This document shows, one piece after another, positions 1-25,730 of a stretch of DNA of 64,000 nucleotides (its first letter is position 1; every line of letters begins with the position of its first letter). The translations under genes were made by a program, and so were the position numbers. The stretch comes from Liquidambar formosana. Lineage: Eukaryota; Streptophyta; Magnoliopsida; Saxifragales; Altingiaceae. Location: positions 11,011,338 through 11,075,337 of the forward strand of contig CM077820.1 in assembly GCA_039720395.1 (NCBI GenBank), in the 5' to 3' direction. The notes under the pieces were generated by a model. It did not search any database and was not told the DNA's origin. It worked only from the letters and a program-made list of their open reading frames with translations.

Positions 1-668
1 ACTCGATATTTGATCGATGTGGGATGTGGTATATTTCCAACACTTTCCCTCACGTGTAGTTCTAGCAAGACAATAACAGACCTGTCATGTGGACAACAAA
101 GACGGGCTCACGAGCGAAATGGGCCCAAGAACGACATGCTCTAATACCATGTTAAGTTTCCGACTTAAAAGCCTAAGCTTATACGTGAAGGGCCCAAACA
201 AGTATATGAAGCAATGTCAAAGTCAATATTTAATCGATGTGGGATGTGGGACACAGGCCTAACGAGATTCAAATGCTTATCACGTGGACAACAAAGATGG
301 GCTCATGAGCGAAATAGCCCAGGAACAGCATGCTCTGATGCCATATTAAGTTTCCAACCTACAAGCCCAAGCTTATAAGTGGAGGGCCCAAACAGGTATA
401 TGAAGACATGCTAAACTCGATATTTAATCGATGTGGGATGTGGGGTTTCCCAACACTCCCCCTCACTGTGTAGGCCTAACAAGATAAAAATGGGCCTGTC
501 ACATAGGCAACAAATACGGGCTCAATAGGCCCAAGAACGACATGCTTTGATACCCTGTTAAGTTTCCAACTTACAAGCCTAAGCTTGTAAGTGGAGGGTC
601 CAAACAGGTATATGAAGACATGTTAAACTTGATATTTAATTGATGTGGGATGTGGTATATTTCCAACA
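1..668 (-). mobile_element. Tandem TRIM retrotransposon array (four LTRs, three internal regions)
   Basis: Short LTR-like units repeat head to tail on the minus strand: a partial unit at 1-42, then 150-about 250 (one end lost), 344-455 and 556-668, each full unit about 112 bp. Between them lie internal regions of about 90-110 bp. On the minus strand each LTR runs from TGTTGGAAA-like to AACTTAACA. Next to the LTRs are a primer-binding site resembling TGGTATCAGAGC (complement of initiator tRNA-Met) and a purine tract (GTGAGGGGGAG type, 456-466 on the complement). No coding capacity is visible. This is the layout of terminal-repeat retrotransposons in miniature, with neighbouring copies sharing LTRs. 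The array should lie in an intron of the kinase gene that continues left of the window. Confidence 0.75.
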
Positions 669-2055
669 GCTTTGGGCACATGTTGGTTCCCTATTGGCGA
701 TGTGTGTCGTGGTCTGATTGGTTGAAAATTTATGTGGAACTTGCCATTTGAACAAAGATTAGATTGCTCTCTTTGAGAAGACATATTGAAGGTAAGATTT
801 GCATGGGATAGAAAATGTTAACGACTAGAGAAAGAAGAGTTAAAAATAAAAGTTCTAATGGGGAGAAATTTTGGAGTTTGGTGGAGGACATAGGTGTGAG
901 ACTGAGATGAAGGTATTAGGGACTATTATTATAATATTAATAAAAGCAATGATTTTTGACCATTATGCCAGTGAGTAGTGCATGCAGTTGTATATTTTGC
1001 GAGTTAGCCATATGCCATTCATTGGGTGGTCTAGTTGCCAACAATCAACAGTACGCATGTCCAAATTCTAAGAATGTGAAGCAATGTTATGGCATCACAT
1101 AAGGGCACATGTGCTTTCATTTGTCAACTATGGGTTTGCTTAGGGCCAAAAGACTGTGTGCCTTAGTGTGGCTTATTCTCAGCATGTGTATTCAGTGATC
1201 TATTGAAATAGATATATTTGTAATGGTGTGCTGGGATTTCATTTCTTGATTTTTTATTTTTATTTTTTTCGGTGGTAATCAGTAGACAGTTAGACACTTT
1301 AGTTGCAAAGGCAGCTAGTACACTGGTTAAGCCATGCATATTCAGTGGTCTTATTATTATGATTTTGATTTATCATCATCATTCATCATCATCATTATTA
1401 TTATATGCAATTTACAAGTTGTAGCATGTCCAAATGTTTCTCACCCAACTGTTGACAATTGGGGTTATTCATGTTCTTTTTGATAATCCTTTTTCACTCT
1501 TAGCATCCCTATCTCCCATAACTAGTACGTAGCCAGCATTGTTATTTGTCTTCTTTGAACATCTTTAAACCATTTAAATTAGTGCTTTCCTATTATTGGG
1601 ATTGGAGGTAGGTTTATGAAAAATGTTCACAGTAATTTATATTTCGTAGTCTTTACTCCCTTTTTTTTTCTTTTTTTTTTTAATCAGCATTTCGTAGTCT
1701 TTGCTCTGATTTACTGAAAATCTCCATCTTGGCTGCACTTATCTCATATACTGCCATTGCTTGGATGGCTTTGCATAGCTGTACTTGTTGTTGGCTGTGT
1801 ACCTTCCTCCTTAGTTTTACCAGTCACATATTTATGTCAACCCCTAGTTTTATGGAAAATCTCCACTATGGATGAATTGAACTGAGTACTGAAAATGGTC
1901 AATATGAGTTATCTCTTATCAATTTGCCTTAAGCATGATTGTTTGTCACATGTATCTGTTTATGGTTGTGTAATCTGAATGTGTTATTTTGTTTGTGGAT
2001 CGGTAAATACAGTCTTTTTCTAGGAGTAACTAATATGTTAGGAACATTTCTACAG
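669..2055. other. Intronic sequence of the kinase gene, no exon recognised
   Basis: AT-rich DNA with T-rich runs and a short ATC/ATT-rich patch near 1370-1410. I looked for the exon encoding the kinase glycine loop and beta-3 lysine that should precede position 2056 and did not find it, so it probably lies left of the window. Confidence 0.5.
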
Positions 2056-16997
<14,942 letters not shown>

Positions 16998-19448
16998 CAA
17001 TTCACATGGTTGCTTCAGCAAATATTTTTGTGCTCACCCATCCACTAATCTAAGTGTTATTCATCTTCCTGCTCTCTGCTTAAATTCCACCTTTGGCATA
17101 GCCATTCTCCTACTTGACTCTCTGATGAGGTTGACAAGCTTCAATCTAAGGATTTAAGGAGACGTTCAATTGGTGTGATACAGCTTCCAATTCTAAATCA
17201 GCTATTGTTCCTAAAGACAATAACAGGTCATCCATATCTGTTAGGAAGGCTCTCTGTCCAGCTGATCAACTTCTACATAAATGGATCGTTGAATCGGGTG
17301 ATGGTTGTGCTCTTTACATCTTCAGTACAAATATGTCATGTTCATGTGGCAGTCATGGGGCCATTTTCGAATCAAATCATTTTCTTTTTCTCATTTTTAT
17401 TCTTGTATATACAGGCTCTTTACAATAGACACAATTTTGTAGCATTTTGGCAACTTTTCACAATCTGTAGAAAGCTGATATATGATAAGTTTATGCCATA
17501 ATTTTCATGGGTCTTTTTTGGGATGTTTTTTGTTATCCCTATGGACGGACATGTAACTAGAGATGAGCATATGGTGCTTGCATTGTCTTTTAACTTTCTC
17601 CTTCACACTTTCTATATTTTTTGAAAATTGGACTAGCAGATTAGTATATTTAAATTGTGCACAAGTTGACCTGTCAGTTCAAGTCCATCCACAAGATTAC
17701 AGGTCACCCAAGCAATTTTCTCATATATCTGTGTGTGTGAAGAGGGGGAGGGGGAGGGGGAGGGGGGATACATATTTACATATATATATAGATTATAGAC
17801 ACACACATAATATAAATTGTTCTGGCTCTAAGGATATGTTATGGTATCTTGTAAGATGCTGGAAATATAATTGGATTGCATTTGTCAACTGCGAAAAACG
17901 TTTTGAACTTTGTTGTTTGGGTTTGTGTTTTCTTTGGTTTCTCCAGGAGTGTACACTGGAATATATGGAACATTGAATAAAATTGAGGGAGATCAATCTT
18001 AACTGGAATTTAGGTTTAATATATATGAAGAAAAAATAATATGGAATTTGATCAACAATTCCCCCAAATTTAATTAGACAACTTTGATAACCCAATTGAG
18101 CCATCCCATTTAGTAGAGAATCTTCATCAGTTGTGCAGGCACTGTTTACAGCCAATAGATGGGTCCATTGCAGTCAGCATGATGAATATCACATCCAAAT
18201 CCTCTTTTTTAATTTTTAATTTCTATTTTTTTTTTTTTTTTCACTTATGTTGCTCTGTTTTCCAATGTACTTTTCTTCACACAGGAGTATGGTTGGTAGG
18301 GTAGTATTCACAAAGAACCAAAAATAAAGAAAGGTACTGCTCACAGAGAACCAGAAGTGAAGGGATATTTGCTTGTGGAACCTTTTTGCTCAGAGCACCA
18401 AAAGAGCAATGAGTAATCAACTTCCACCTTTACAAATAGTATAGTCCTACAGCAGGAAGAGATTTTTTAAAAGGTTCCTTTCTCACCTACATTGCATTGT
18501 GTGAATGGTTTTCAAATACTTCACAAAGCATTAAGCTGTCACTGCTTTCAGCTTCAGTCCAAAATAAATAAATAAATAAATAAAATACTGTCGGTTGCTT
18601 TGCTAATGAAACATGACCCAATTGATATCCAAAACAAAGTAACAATGTGATTCAACATTCCACTGAGGAATCACTTTCCTATTTTTGAACATACAAACAT
18701 ATATACATATTTTGCAGAAGGCCTCCTCATTGCAATGGATGGTCCAGTGAAATTTAGACTATTCATACCATATAGACCCTATTATGTTTTGGTAGATTTC
18801 ATGTGATATAAACAGTCTGGATTGCACTAGACCGTCCAATAAATTGAATTTTTTTTAAAAAAAACCCAAAAAACAATAATGTTTATTGGTGGTAGTGGAG
18901 AGGGATTGGATTTGCTATGGGTTATTGATACTTTAATGATTAATATATATGAATTTCGAATATTAAATGTATCCGATAGTCTTATACAATGCATTGTAAT
19001 ATCAATTATGCCAAATGACCTAAAGAAATTGATTACTTAATTACTGTAAAAATGTTACAAATTATTGGCTGTCATGTTAAAAATAATTGAAAGCAACTGC
19101 AGTTACAATTCCACAGCCATCTCTATGACATAATTGTCACCAACCTCCATCGACAAAGGCGGCTTCATTTCTTAAATAATGTTGGGCTTCTTATATATAT
19201 ATATAATATATATATATACCTTGGTCAAGCAGATCATGTCAAGATATCAAGTTACCATTGTTTCCACATTCCCTTTCATGGTGGATTGAACCTGCACTTA
19301 TAATGGAAAGATGAAGTGGTTCAACATTTCATTAATCAACAACCGCACTCTAGCTTGTTTGCACTTCCTATATTTTAGTTCACACTTTTTCTGACAAAGC
19401 ATATGCATAATAATATCATATGTTGGTATGGATATATATATTTTTTTA
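16998..19448. other. 3' flank of the kinase gene and intergenic DNA
   Basis: The first few hundred bases probably include the kinase 3' UTR, but I cannot fix a poly(A) site. Beyond lie a G-run (17744-17767), T-rich and A-rich tracts (for example 18225-18242) and an (AAAT)n run near 18565-18583. No gene supported. Confidence 0.5.
17744..17767 (+). repeat. G-quadruplex-prone G5-A repeat
   Basis: Four G-tracts of five or six bases are separated by single A residues. Four such tracts with one-base loops fit the canonical G-quadruplex pattern. It lies about 750 bp after the kinase stop codon, on the coding strand, so it could fall inside or just after the transcript. Confidence 0.8.
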
Positions 19449-19597
19449 GGGAAATGCTACGGTCAGCCGCGGAGGCGCGACCATCAGGTCCTGGTTGGTG
19501 CGTGCGTGACATGCGTGTATGGGTCCCATGGCACGTGTCACACACGCACCAACCATGGCGTGACCGTCGCACCTCTACGGCTGACCTTAGCATCCCC
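19449..19597. mobile_element. GC-rich foldback MITE (149 bp)
   Basis: The two halves are imperfect inverted copies over about 65 bp. The ends GGGAAATGCTACGGTCAGCC and the complement of GGCTGACCTTAGCATCCCC pair. Inner arms pair through TGGTTGGTGCGTG and CACGCACCAACCA. It stands out from its AT-rich surroundings and holds several CpGs. Flanks are T-runs ending in A on both sides, so an 8-9 bp target-site duplication is possible but cannot be proven in low-complexity DNA. No coding capacity. Confidence 0.75.
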
Positions 19598-22500
19598 TTT
19601 TTTTTAATAAGCAATGAGGTGATGTACATTGCCATATAAAGAGAGAAAGGTACATACTTTTTAATGGTGTGGAACCCAACCTTTACAAAAGTTTGGTGAA
19701 TTTATCTTCTCTCTACCAAGCCTTGAACCCTTGTCGCTGTAAACGAAAAAAAAAAAAAAAAAAAAAACTGGAACCCAACTTGGGGCTTAGCAAATCATAT
19801 TCAAAGCTAACAAGCTACAAGGAGGGTTGGTTGATAAATATATCTTAATTACTTAGGAAACAAATCAAATTACCCCAGGTGTAAATTAAGAAGGTGCATG
19901 AGTGGTTGGGATAGATTTTCTTGTTTCAAGGAGGGATCAATGAACAAATTTAGAACAGAGACTTCCATGTTAAGTTTTAAAAATAAAATGTAGTTAAGAA
20001 AAAAAAAGGGGGGGAATTTTTAGCATTACTCTAAAATATCTCTTTTTTTTTCTTTTTTTTTTTGGAGCAACATTAGATATTAGTAGGTTAGCATAGAAAC
20101 AGATTTCGAACTGAGGCCTCCACTATAATGTTGATAATGCTTATATCCTAATCGTAGGGATCAAGTAGGGAGACCGAAATAACCATGATACTGGATGTAC
20201 ATATAGTCATTCCAGAGCACACCTCATACACTTCTTGTGCACCACCATACTCTAGGTTAACACATTCTAAGTGATAAAAGCACTCCTTACCCCAAATAGG
20301 TAATGCAAAATACAAATTAACTAGTTCTCTGCAAATCTCTAATTTGTTTTAATGAAATAAAAAAGGAATTTTAAAATCTTAAAATGATCAGTTTGTTAAC
20401 GCACTACTTGGTGGAACTTTAGAGCATGTCTAGCAGTTGCGATGTTTACATCCTATGATTTGAATCACTAAAAGTTGCTTAGGTGTAAAGTGCGAGTGTG
20501 CAACAATTCAAAAGTCACTAAAGAACTAATGCTAATAGGTTTAATCAAGTTGAGGGAAACCATGATTATGATCATTACTTTTCTACTTAAAAATTTCCTA
20601 AACTAAGAAGAATTGGCTAATGGCGATGACACCACAATGCCTGGTGATATTTTTTGTCTGAACCTAGCTTGATAATGGCACGTAATTTTGTGCACAAAAA
20701 TTATTCCAGTGGTCGATGGTGAAAGTGGCAAAAGAACTTGGTTTATAAATTATGGGTTTTTTTTTAAACATTTGTCGTAATTTAATGAGACAATCGTTGC
20801 ATGGGAAATGTGAAAATGTATAGAAAAATAACACAAATAATATACAGAGTAGAAAAAAAATGTGAAAATACATGCCGAATGATGCAAACAACGTAGAAAA
20901 ATTAACGTGAAAATACCTAGAAAATTGTGTAAATGCATTTTTCAATATGAATAATTGCCTCATTAAATTTATTTTAACATATGCCCTTAGAACATACGTT
21001 AAGAAAACTCTTAAATTATTTGTAATGAACCTTTTGCACTTAATGAATGCAAGCTTAGTAATGGGTTTATTGACAATAAGAGCAAGCCTTGTCATTGGGA
21101 AAGTATTTTATCTTGAACATGGTCCAACTTTTGGGGACCTTCTTTTAAATTCATTCATTACAATGATCCATAATGTCAAAGTATATTGACAATTTTACAT
21201 ATTTTCTTCTTACACTAATAAATTCAAGAAAGAAATGTTATTGTGTCATTGAATCAAAGTGATGTCACTCTTGAGTCATCAAACCATTAACATGAGGTAT
21301 TAATTCATGATTATTAATTATTTGGTGTAGGAATACTCTCTCTCTCTCTCTCTCCAAAAATCATTTATAGCATTTAAAAATAAAAAAAGCTTGTATAGAT
21401 ATTTTTAAGTGTAATTGTGTTAATCGATCATGTAGAAACATGTGTCAGACAGGATCCTATCCATTGGCAACAACTTTTTCAGAAATTATTTTCCAATTAA
21501 TTGTCATGTGTCACGTTAAGTGACTAATAATACTTTTATTATACTTGATTTTAGTAGGTCACAACATTTATTAAATGCCGTAAGGTGGCTGGGGAGGCTA
21601 TGATTTGTGTCATGATTATTGAAAGAGAAAGGCCACTGTAAATTATATTGGGTATGTTTAAGGAGAGAAAATAAATAATAAATAATGAAAAAAATCTCAA
21701 TCAACGTTTCAATCGTGGTTTCTAAATTTTGTTTCACTCATTGTCTTAGGGCCTGTTTAGTAAATCTGAAAACCTGACCAGATAAGTATGATTAGTTTTG
21801 ATATCACATTGTTTGATAAAAAAAAATTTTCTTACTAATCAGTTCAATTTTGTTCTGAAAATAAGGCATAAATACAGTTTTTTTCAAACCAACTGTAACC
21901 TTATTTTATTTTAAAACCAGGTAATAGTTGTGGACCAGACCCAATCTGATCCAGTTTTTAAAGTTCCCTAACATGCCCTTAATTTGTGTCAATTTGGCAT
22001 AAAAATTCCATGCTTCTGCATATATATATACATTTTATTCTTCATTTGATGCATTCCTCATGATCGAACGCGCCCGTAGTTATGTTCTTGGGATATTGCA
22101 AATTCCCTACAAAAAGAAAGAAAATCAAGATGGGTATTAAGATGGTTTCACCAGATGTGAAGTCATGTTTCTTATAAAAGGGAAGGTTAAACGCCTGATA
22201 TATTTTTGTTGCTTCTAGGAGGATCTGTTTAGGTGAGGGTGTCTAGTGGGCTCCTTTGAATGCCCATGGAAGTCATCAAAATGCTCAGGACTAGTAAGAG
22301 GCCGGCCATGATCCTTCAAGAAGGCATTCGGGTATGTGTACCGGTTTTGTTTATCGGACTCAAGAAGGGCTTTCAGTGGAGGACTATTAGTTTTCCCTAT
22401 ATTAATTAGTTTCCTTACTGTTTGTCAGTAAAGTTTCTCTATATCGGACTCAAAAGTGCTTTCACTAATTACAATTTTTTTTTTTTTTTTTGTTCTATTA

Positions 22501-23928
22501 CAATGATAGAAATTACCTTCACCTTTTTAATATTGACAAATTGTGGGTATTAATGTTTTTTCATAAACTTAAATCCGATAACACTCACTTAACAAGTGAA
22601 GCAGATGATATTAGGCTACCATCTCATCGACATTATAGATTTGTTTTCCTTTCTAATATTCTTTATTCATAGGGGATGATTTGTGGTGTGGGTATCTTGA
22701 ATTCAATATGATGGAGATCAAACGACCCGTTTTTTAAGTGAATATGGCAGGGGTTGCCATAGGGTTCTAAGGGCGTCCCCAACTAACCCAGCCCGACCCG
22801 AATCGGATGTATGAATCTTGACCCAACTTGTTTTTCTTTGTATGACTGGCTTATATAAAGGGTCTTTAGGGACTTCTATTTGTTATTTTAAGAAGACCCA
22901 ATTGAGTAAGCTAGCTTTCAGATGTATTGTGGCTAGGGTTTAGAGAGACAAATAACTTGTAATCTTGATTTCGTATGGTGGATTTTACTGTAGATGTAGG
23001 CTATAAGCTGAATCATATGAATGGTTGTGCTTTGATACCCAAATCGTGATTAGTCATGACAGTTTTCGACCGGCAACTTCAACTATAACCTCAGCTCTAC
23101 ATATCGGTCTAAGCAAGGTACGACTTATTCCAGATTAATTGAATGAAAACAATGTTACATAAAAATCAATGTTTCTAGGAGATTCGAGATGAGATTTTCA
23201 CTTTATTTTAAAAAAAATATATAGAAAAATATAAAGTTGCCCATGTGCATGATAAACAATGGCTAAACACTAATCGCTGTGGACATAGGCTAGTCATTGT
23301 CAACTTTTTTAGTTAGGCCAAGAAATTCTGGACCACGAAAGTGGATCTCTCTTTTTCGTCATGATACGCGCCAATGCAGGTTATTTTCATTGCTAAATTA
23401 AAGGAGAGAGAGAGTGTCAACATATGTACTCTTGGCATGAATTTCATGGTACTTTTCACTTGTGTTTCTTTATTGTACACATGCTTACAAAGTGCCATCT
23501 CTTTTACATCCAAACATCTTGTGCTTCAACCACACAACTCTTAGAGTGGGGCGAGCTTTCGACATATAGCATACTTACTTTTTTATTCTACTATGAAATT
23601 AATCAAAAAGTTTGCAATCGTTGTAATTAGACAATTGTCACCACGTGTAGCACGCCACATTACATACAAATTTGTATGGTTTGTGACTATATGCTTCGGG
23701 TGTCCTAACTAACATTTTTGATAGAATGATGAAATACTAGCCAATCAGTCACCTTTTGTTAATGACAAGTGGCCGATTGCAGTTATTGCAAGCTTTCTGA
23801 TTGTAGGGAATTATGACTAGAACCCTAAAGACAAGTTGGGGATGCCTTGATTGCTCTATCATTAAGCCCTTGAGCTTTCTTGACTAATCTCTCGATCATT
23901 CACACTTGCACCCCCATGCGGCGTATTT
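19598..23928. other. Intergenic DNA between kinase and MYB genes
   Basis: AT-rich, no gene supported. A Tourist-like end (TTA followed by GGGCCTGTTT) appears at 21746-21758, but no partner end was found. A short direct repeat (TATCGGACTCAA) occurs near 22350 and 22441. A (CT)n run lies near 21335-21353. The longer open frames here show no recognisable family and are compositionally AT-biased. Confidence 0.45.
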
Positions 23929-25627
23929 TTATTGGTTGCCCCCCATCTCCAATGTGTTCATGATGTCCATGTCATTGAAACAACCAAAGCCCAAGTCCTC
24001 ATCACCAAAGTCCTTATAGTTCAACAACCATGCAAAGTTCTCCTCTGATGATGAAGACAACCCGAACTCACTATTTTCTTCTCCGGTGGTGGCCGGGAAG
24101 TCCCACGAGGATTCATTGAGAAACGTGTCCGACAATATGTAACTCATTAATGGGTCATCATCACTAGTAGGGTCCGATGACCGAGATTCATCACCGGAGG
24201 AATTTTCAGTTGGGGAGCTAGAATTTCTGTTGGAGGTTATATGACCATAATCTTTGGGCATCTCATGCTGGCCTAGGTCAAATTGGGGCTGGTCATTAGC
24301 ATGGGTGGGCATTTCTTCTGAGTTGGTTGCTTGTTTTTGAAGAGGTTCATGTGTAATTGGATCTATCCCCATCTTCATTAGCTTTTTCTTGATGTGGGTA
24401 TTCCAGTGATTCTTGATCTCGTTATCGGTTCTTCCGGGCAATCTTGCCGCAATCTTGGACCACCTAAAAGAAATGAAAGTGCAACATCATTTTAGTAAGA
24501 CAGGGAACACTTGCATCAATAATTATTAATCATATATATGATCATTAATTAAAAGAAAGCACATTCAAAAACCCACCCGGTCCCATCTTTTTCAACATTT
24601 TTTCTAACATTTTATTATTTTATTGCCGGCATAATCTCGATCAGCAAGTGAAGTGGGCCATATATTTTATCACCGTCGCTTGTGGCCTAGTGGTACCTGG
24701 GTAGGATTGGGGTGTGGATAGTGAATCCCCTCCAATATAAACCCTCCACCCCTCCCCCCCCCCCAAAAAAAAAAAGTGTGGGAAATTTGGACTGTCCTAT
24801 TTTTATTTCCAATAATACTCCTAATTTTGGTACGAGTGTTTGAATATAGAAGTAGGTGTAGAAAGTAAATCATATGATTCAATCCATGTCCTAACAAAGA
24901 GAACCATGGTATATAACTAACCAAATAAGATATATGGTTGTTATTTTGGAAAAATAATTAAAACATTTGCCCTAATTTTATGTAACATCCATATCTTCAA
25001 AACAATCATTCCTAGACAATTTACTTTCTCTAGAGCATTGCCCATGCTGCCAACTAATACCAAATATGGTGATTGAGCATGTATTAGAAAGTTCCAAACA
25101 AATTTCAGCATTTTCTTTTATTTTCTCTCATGTTTTCTAAGATCCAAACAGATCCTCAAATTAAATTAATATTTGCTATTACATGCCCGGTCACGATGTT
25201 AAATCTAATTATTGAAACATTATCCCCGAACTTTAATTTATTAGTGGACCAAATTTAATGAATAATAAAGCGCGCACAAAAAATGTAGCATTTAATTACT
25301 CTAAGCTAAGCTTTCGACTAGTAGTACTAAGAAGATCACTAGAGGAAGATCAAAGAGTAATGACCTATTGCCAAGACGGGCATGAAGATCGATAACTAGT
25401 TGTTCTTCAGCTTCATTAAGGAGGCCGCGCTTCAAGTCCGGCCGGAGGTAGTTAGTCCAACGAAGGCGGCAGCTCTTCCCACAGCGGCGGAGTCCGGCGA
25501 GCTTTGGGATGGCACGCCAACAGCACTGGCCATTGATGAGGATGAAATTGACTAGTTTCTTATCCTCCTCAGCTGTCCATGGCCCTTTCTTCACGCCAAG
25601 TTTGTCGCAGCAAGGTTGTCTTCCCAT
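23929..25627 (-). CDS. R2R3-MYB transcription factor, MYB20/42/43/85 type
   Basis: Two exons on the minus strand, 25627-25365 and 24463-23929, encode 265 residues; the 901-bp intron splits the Arg codon before WSKIAARL. The start MGRQPCCDK is the usual one for the family. R2 covers about residues 14-64 ([11 protein letters not shown] to LRWTNYLRP) and R3 about 67-115 ([20 protein letters not shown] to [12 protein letters not shown]), with the first R3 tryptophan replaced by Leu as is common. [12 protein letters not shown] follows, and the C-terminal half is acidic and Ser/Asn-rich, likely activating. The bHLH-binding signature in R3 is not matched. [13 protein letters not shown] points to subgroup 8, regulators of lignin and phenylalanine supply in secondary walls. 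The intron common in R2 of many family members is absent. Nuclear function is inferred from the family. Confidence 0.9.
24671..24782 (+). mobile_element. tRNA-derived SINE-like fragment in the MYB intron
   Basis: TGGCCTAGTGGTA resembles a Pol III A box, and a weak B-box-like GTGAATCCCC follows about 35 bp later. The segment ends in a C-run and an A-run, as a SINE tail would. It resembles the two minus-strand SINE copies in this window in wording, not in exact sequence. Confidence 0.4.
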
Positions 25628-25715
25628 TTCACTACCTTTTTTTGCCTTTTGCCTTGGTTGCTACACTAGTGAAACAACTCTAGCTTTGGAGAACCAAGCC
25701 CCACCCCCACCCACC

Positions 25716-25723
25716 TTTATATA
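25716..25723 (-). promoter_or_regulatory. Putative TATA box of the MYB gene
   Basis: TATATAAA on the minus strand, about 90 bp before the MYB start codon, a normal distance for a plant promoter with a 50-60 bp 5' UTR. Confidence 0.55.
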
Positions 25724-25730
25724 TGAGTGA

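Noticed and set aside
1..668. CRISPR-like array because of the regular repeat spacing
   Set aside because: Plant nuclear context, with repeat units over 100 bp that carry LTR, primer-site and purine-tract features.
17793..18155. 120-codon minus-strand open frame overlapping a 137-codon plus-strand frame at 17563-17976
   Set aside because: Neither has a recognisable domain. Both lie in AT-rich DNA after the kinase gene, and the plus frame crosses the G5-A repeat.
20664..21095. 143-codon minus-strand open frame
   Set aside because: Phe-rich and Tyr-rich low-complexity composition typical of AT-rich DNA, with no family match and no splice-linked neighbours.
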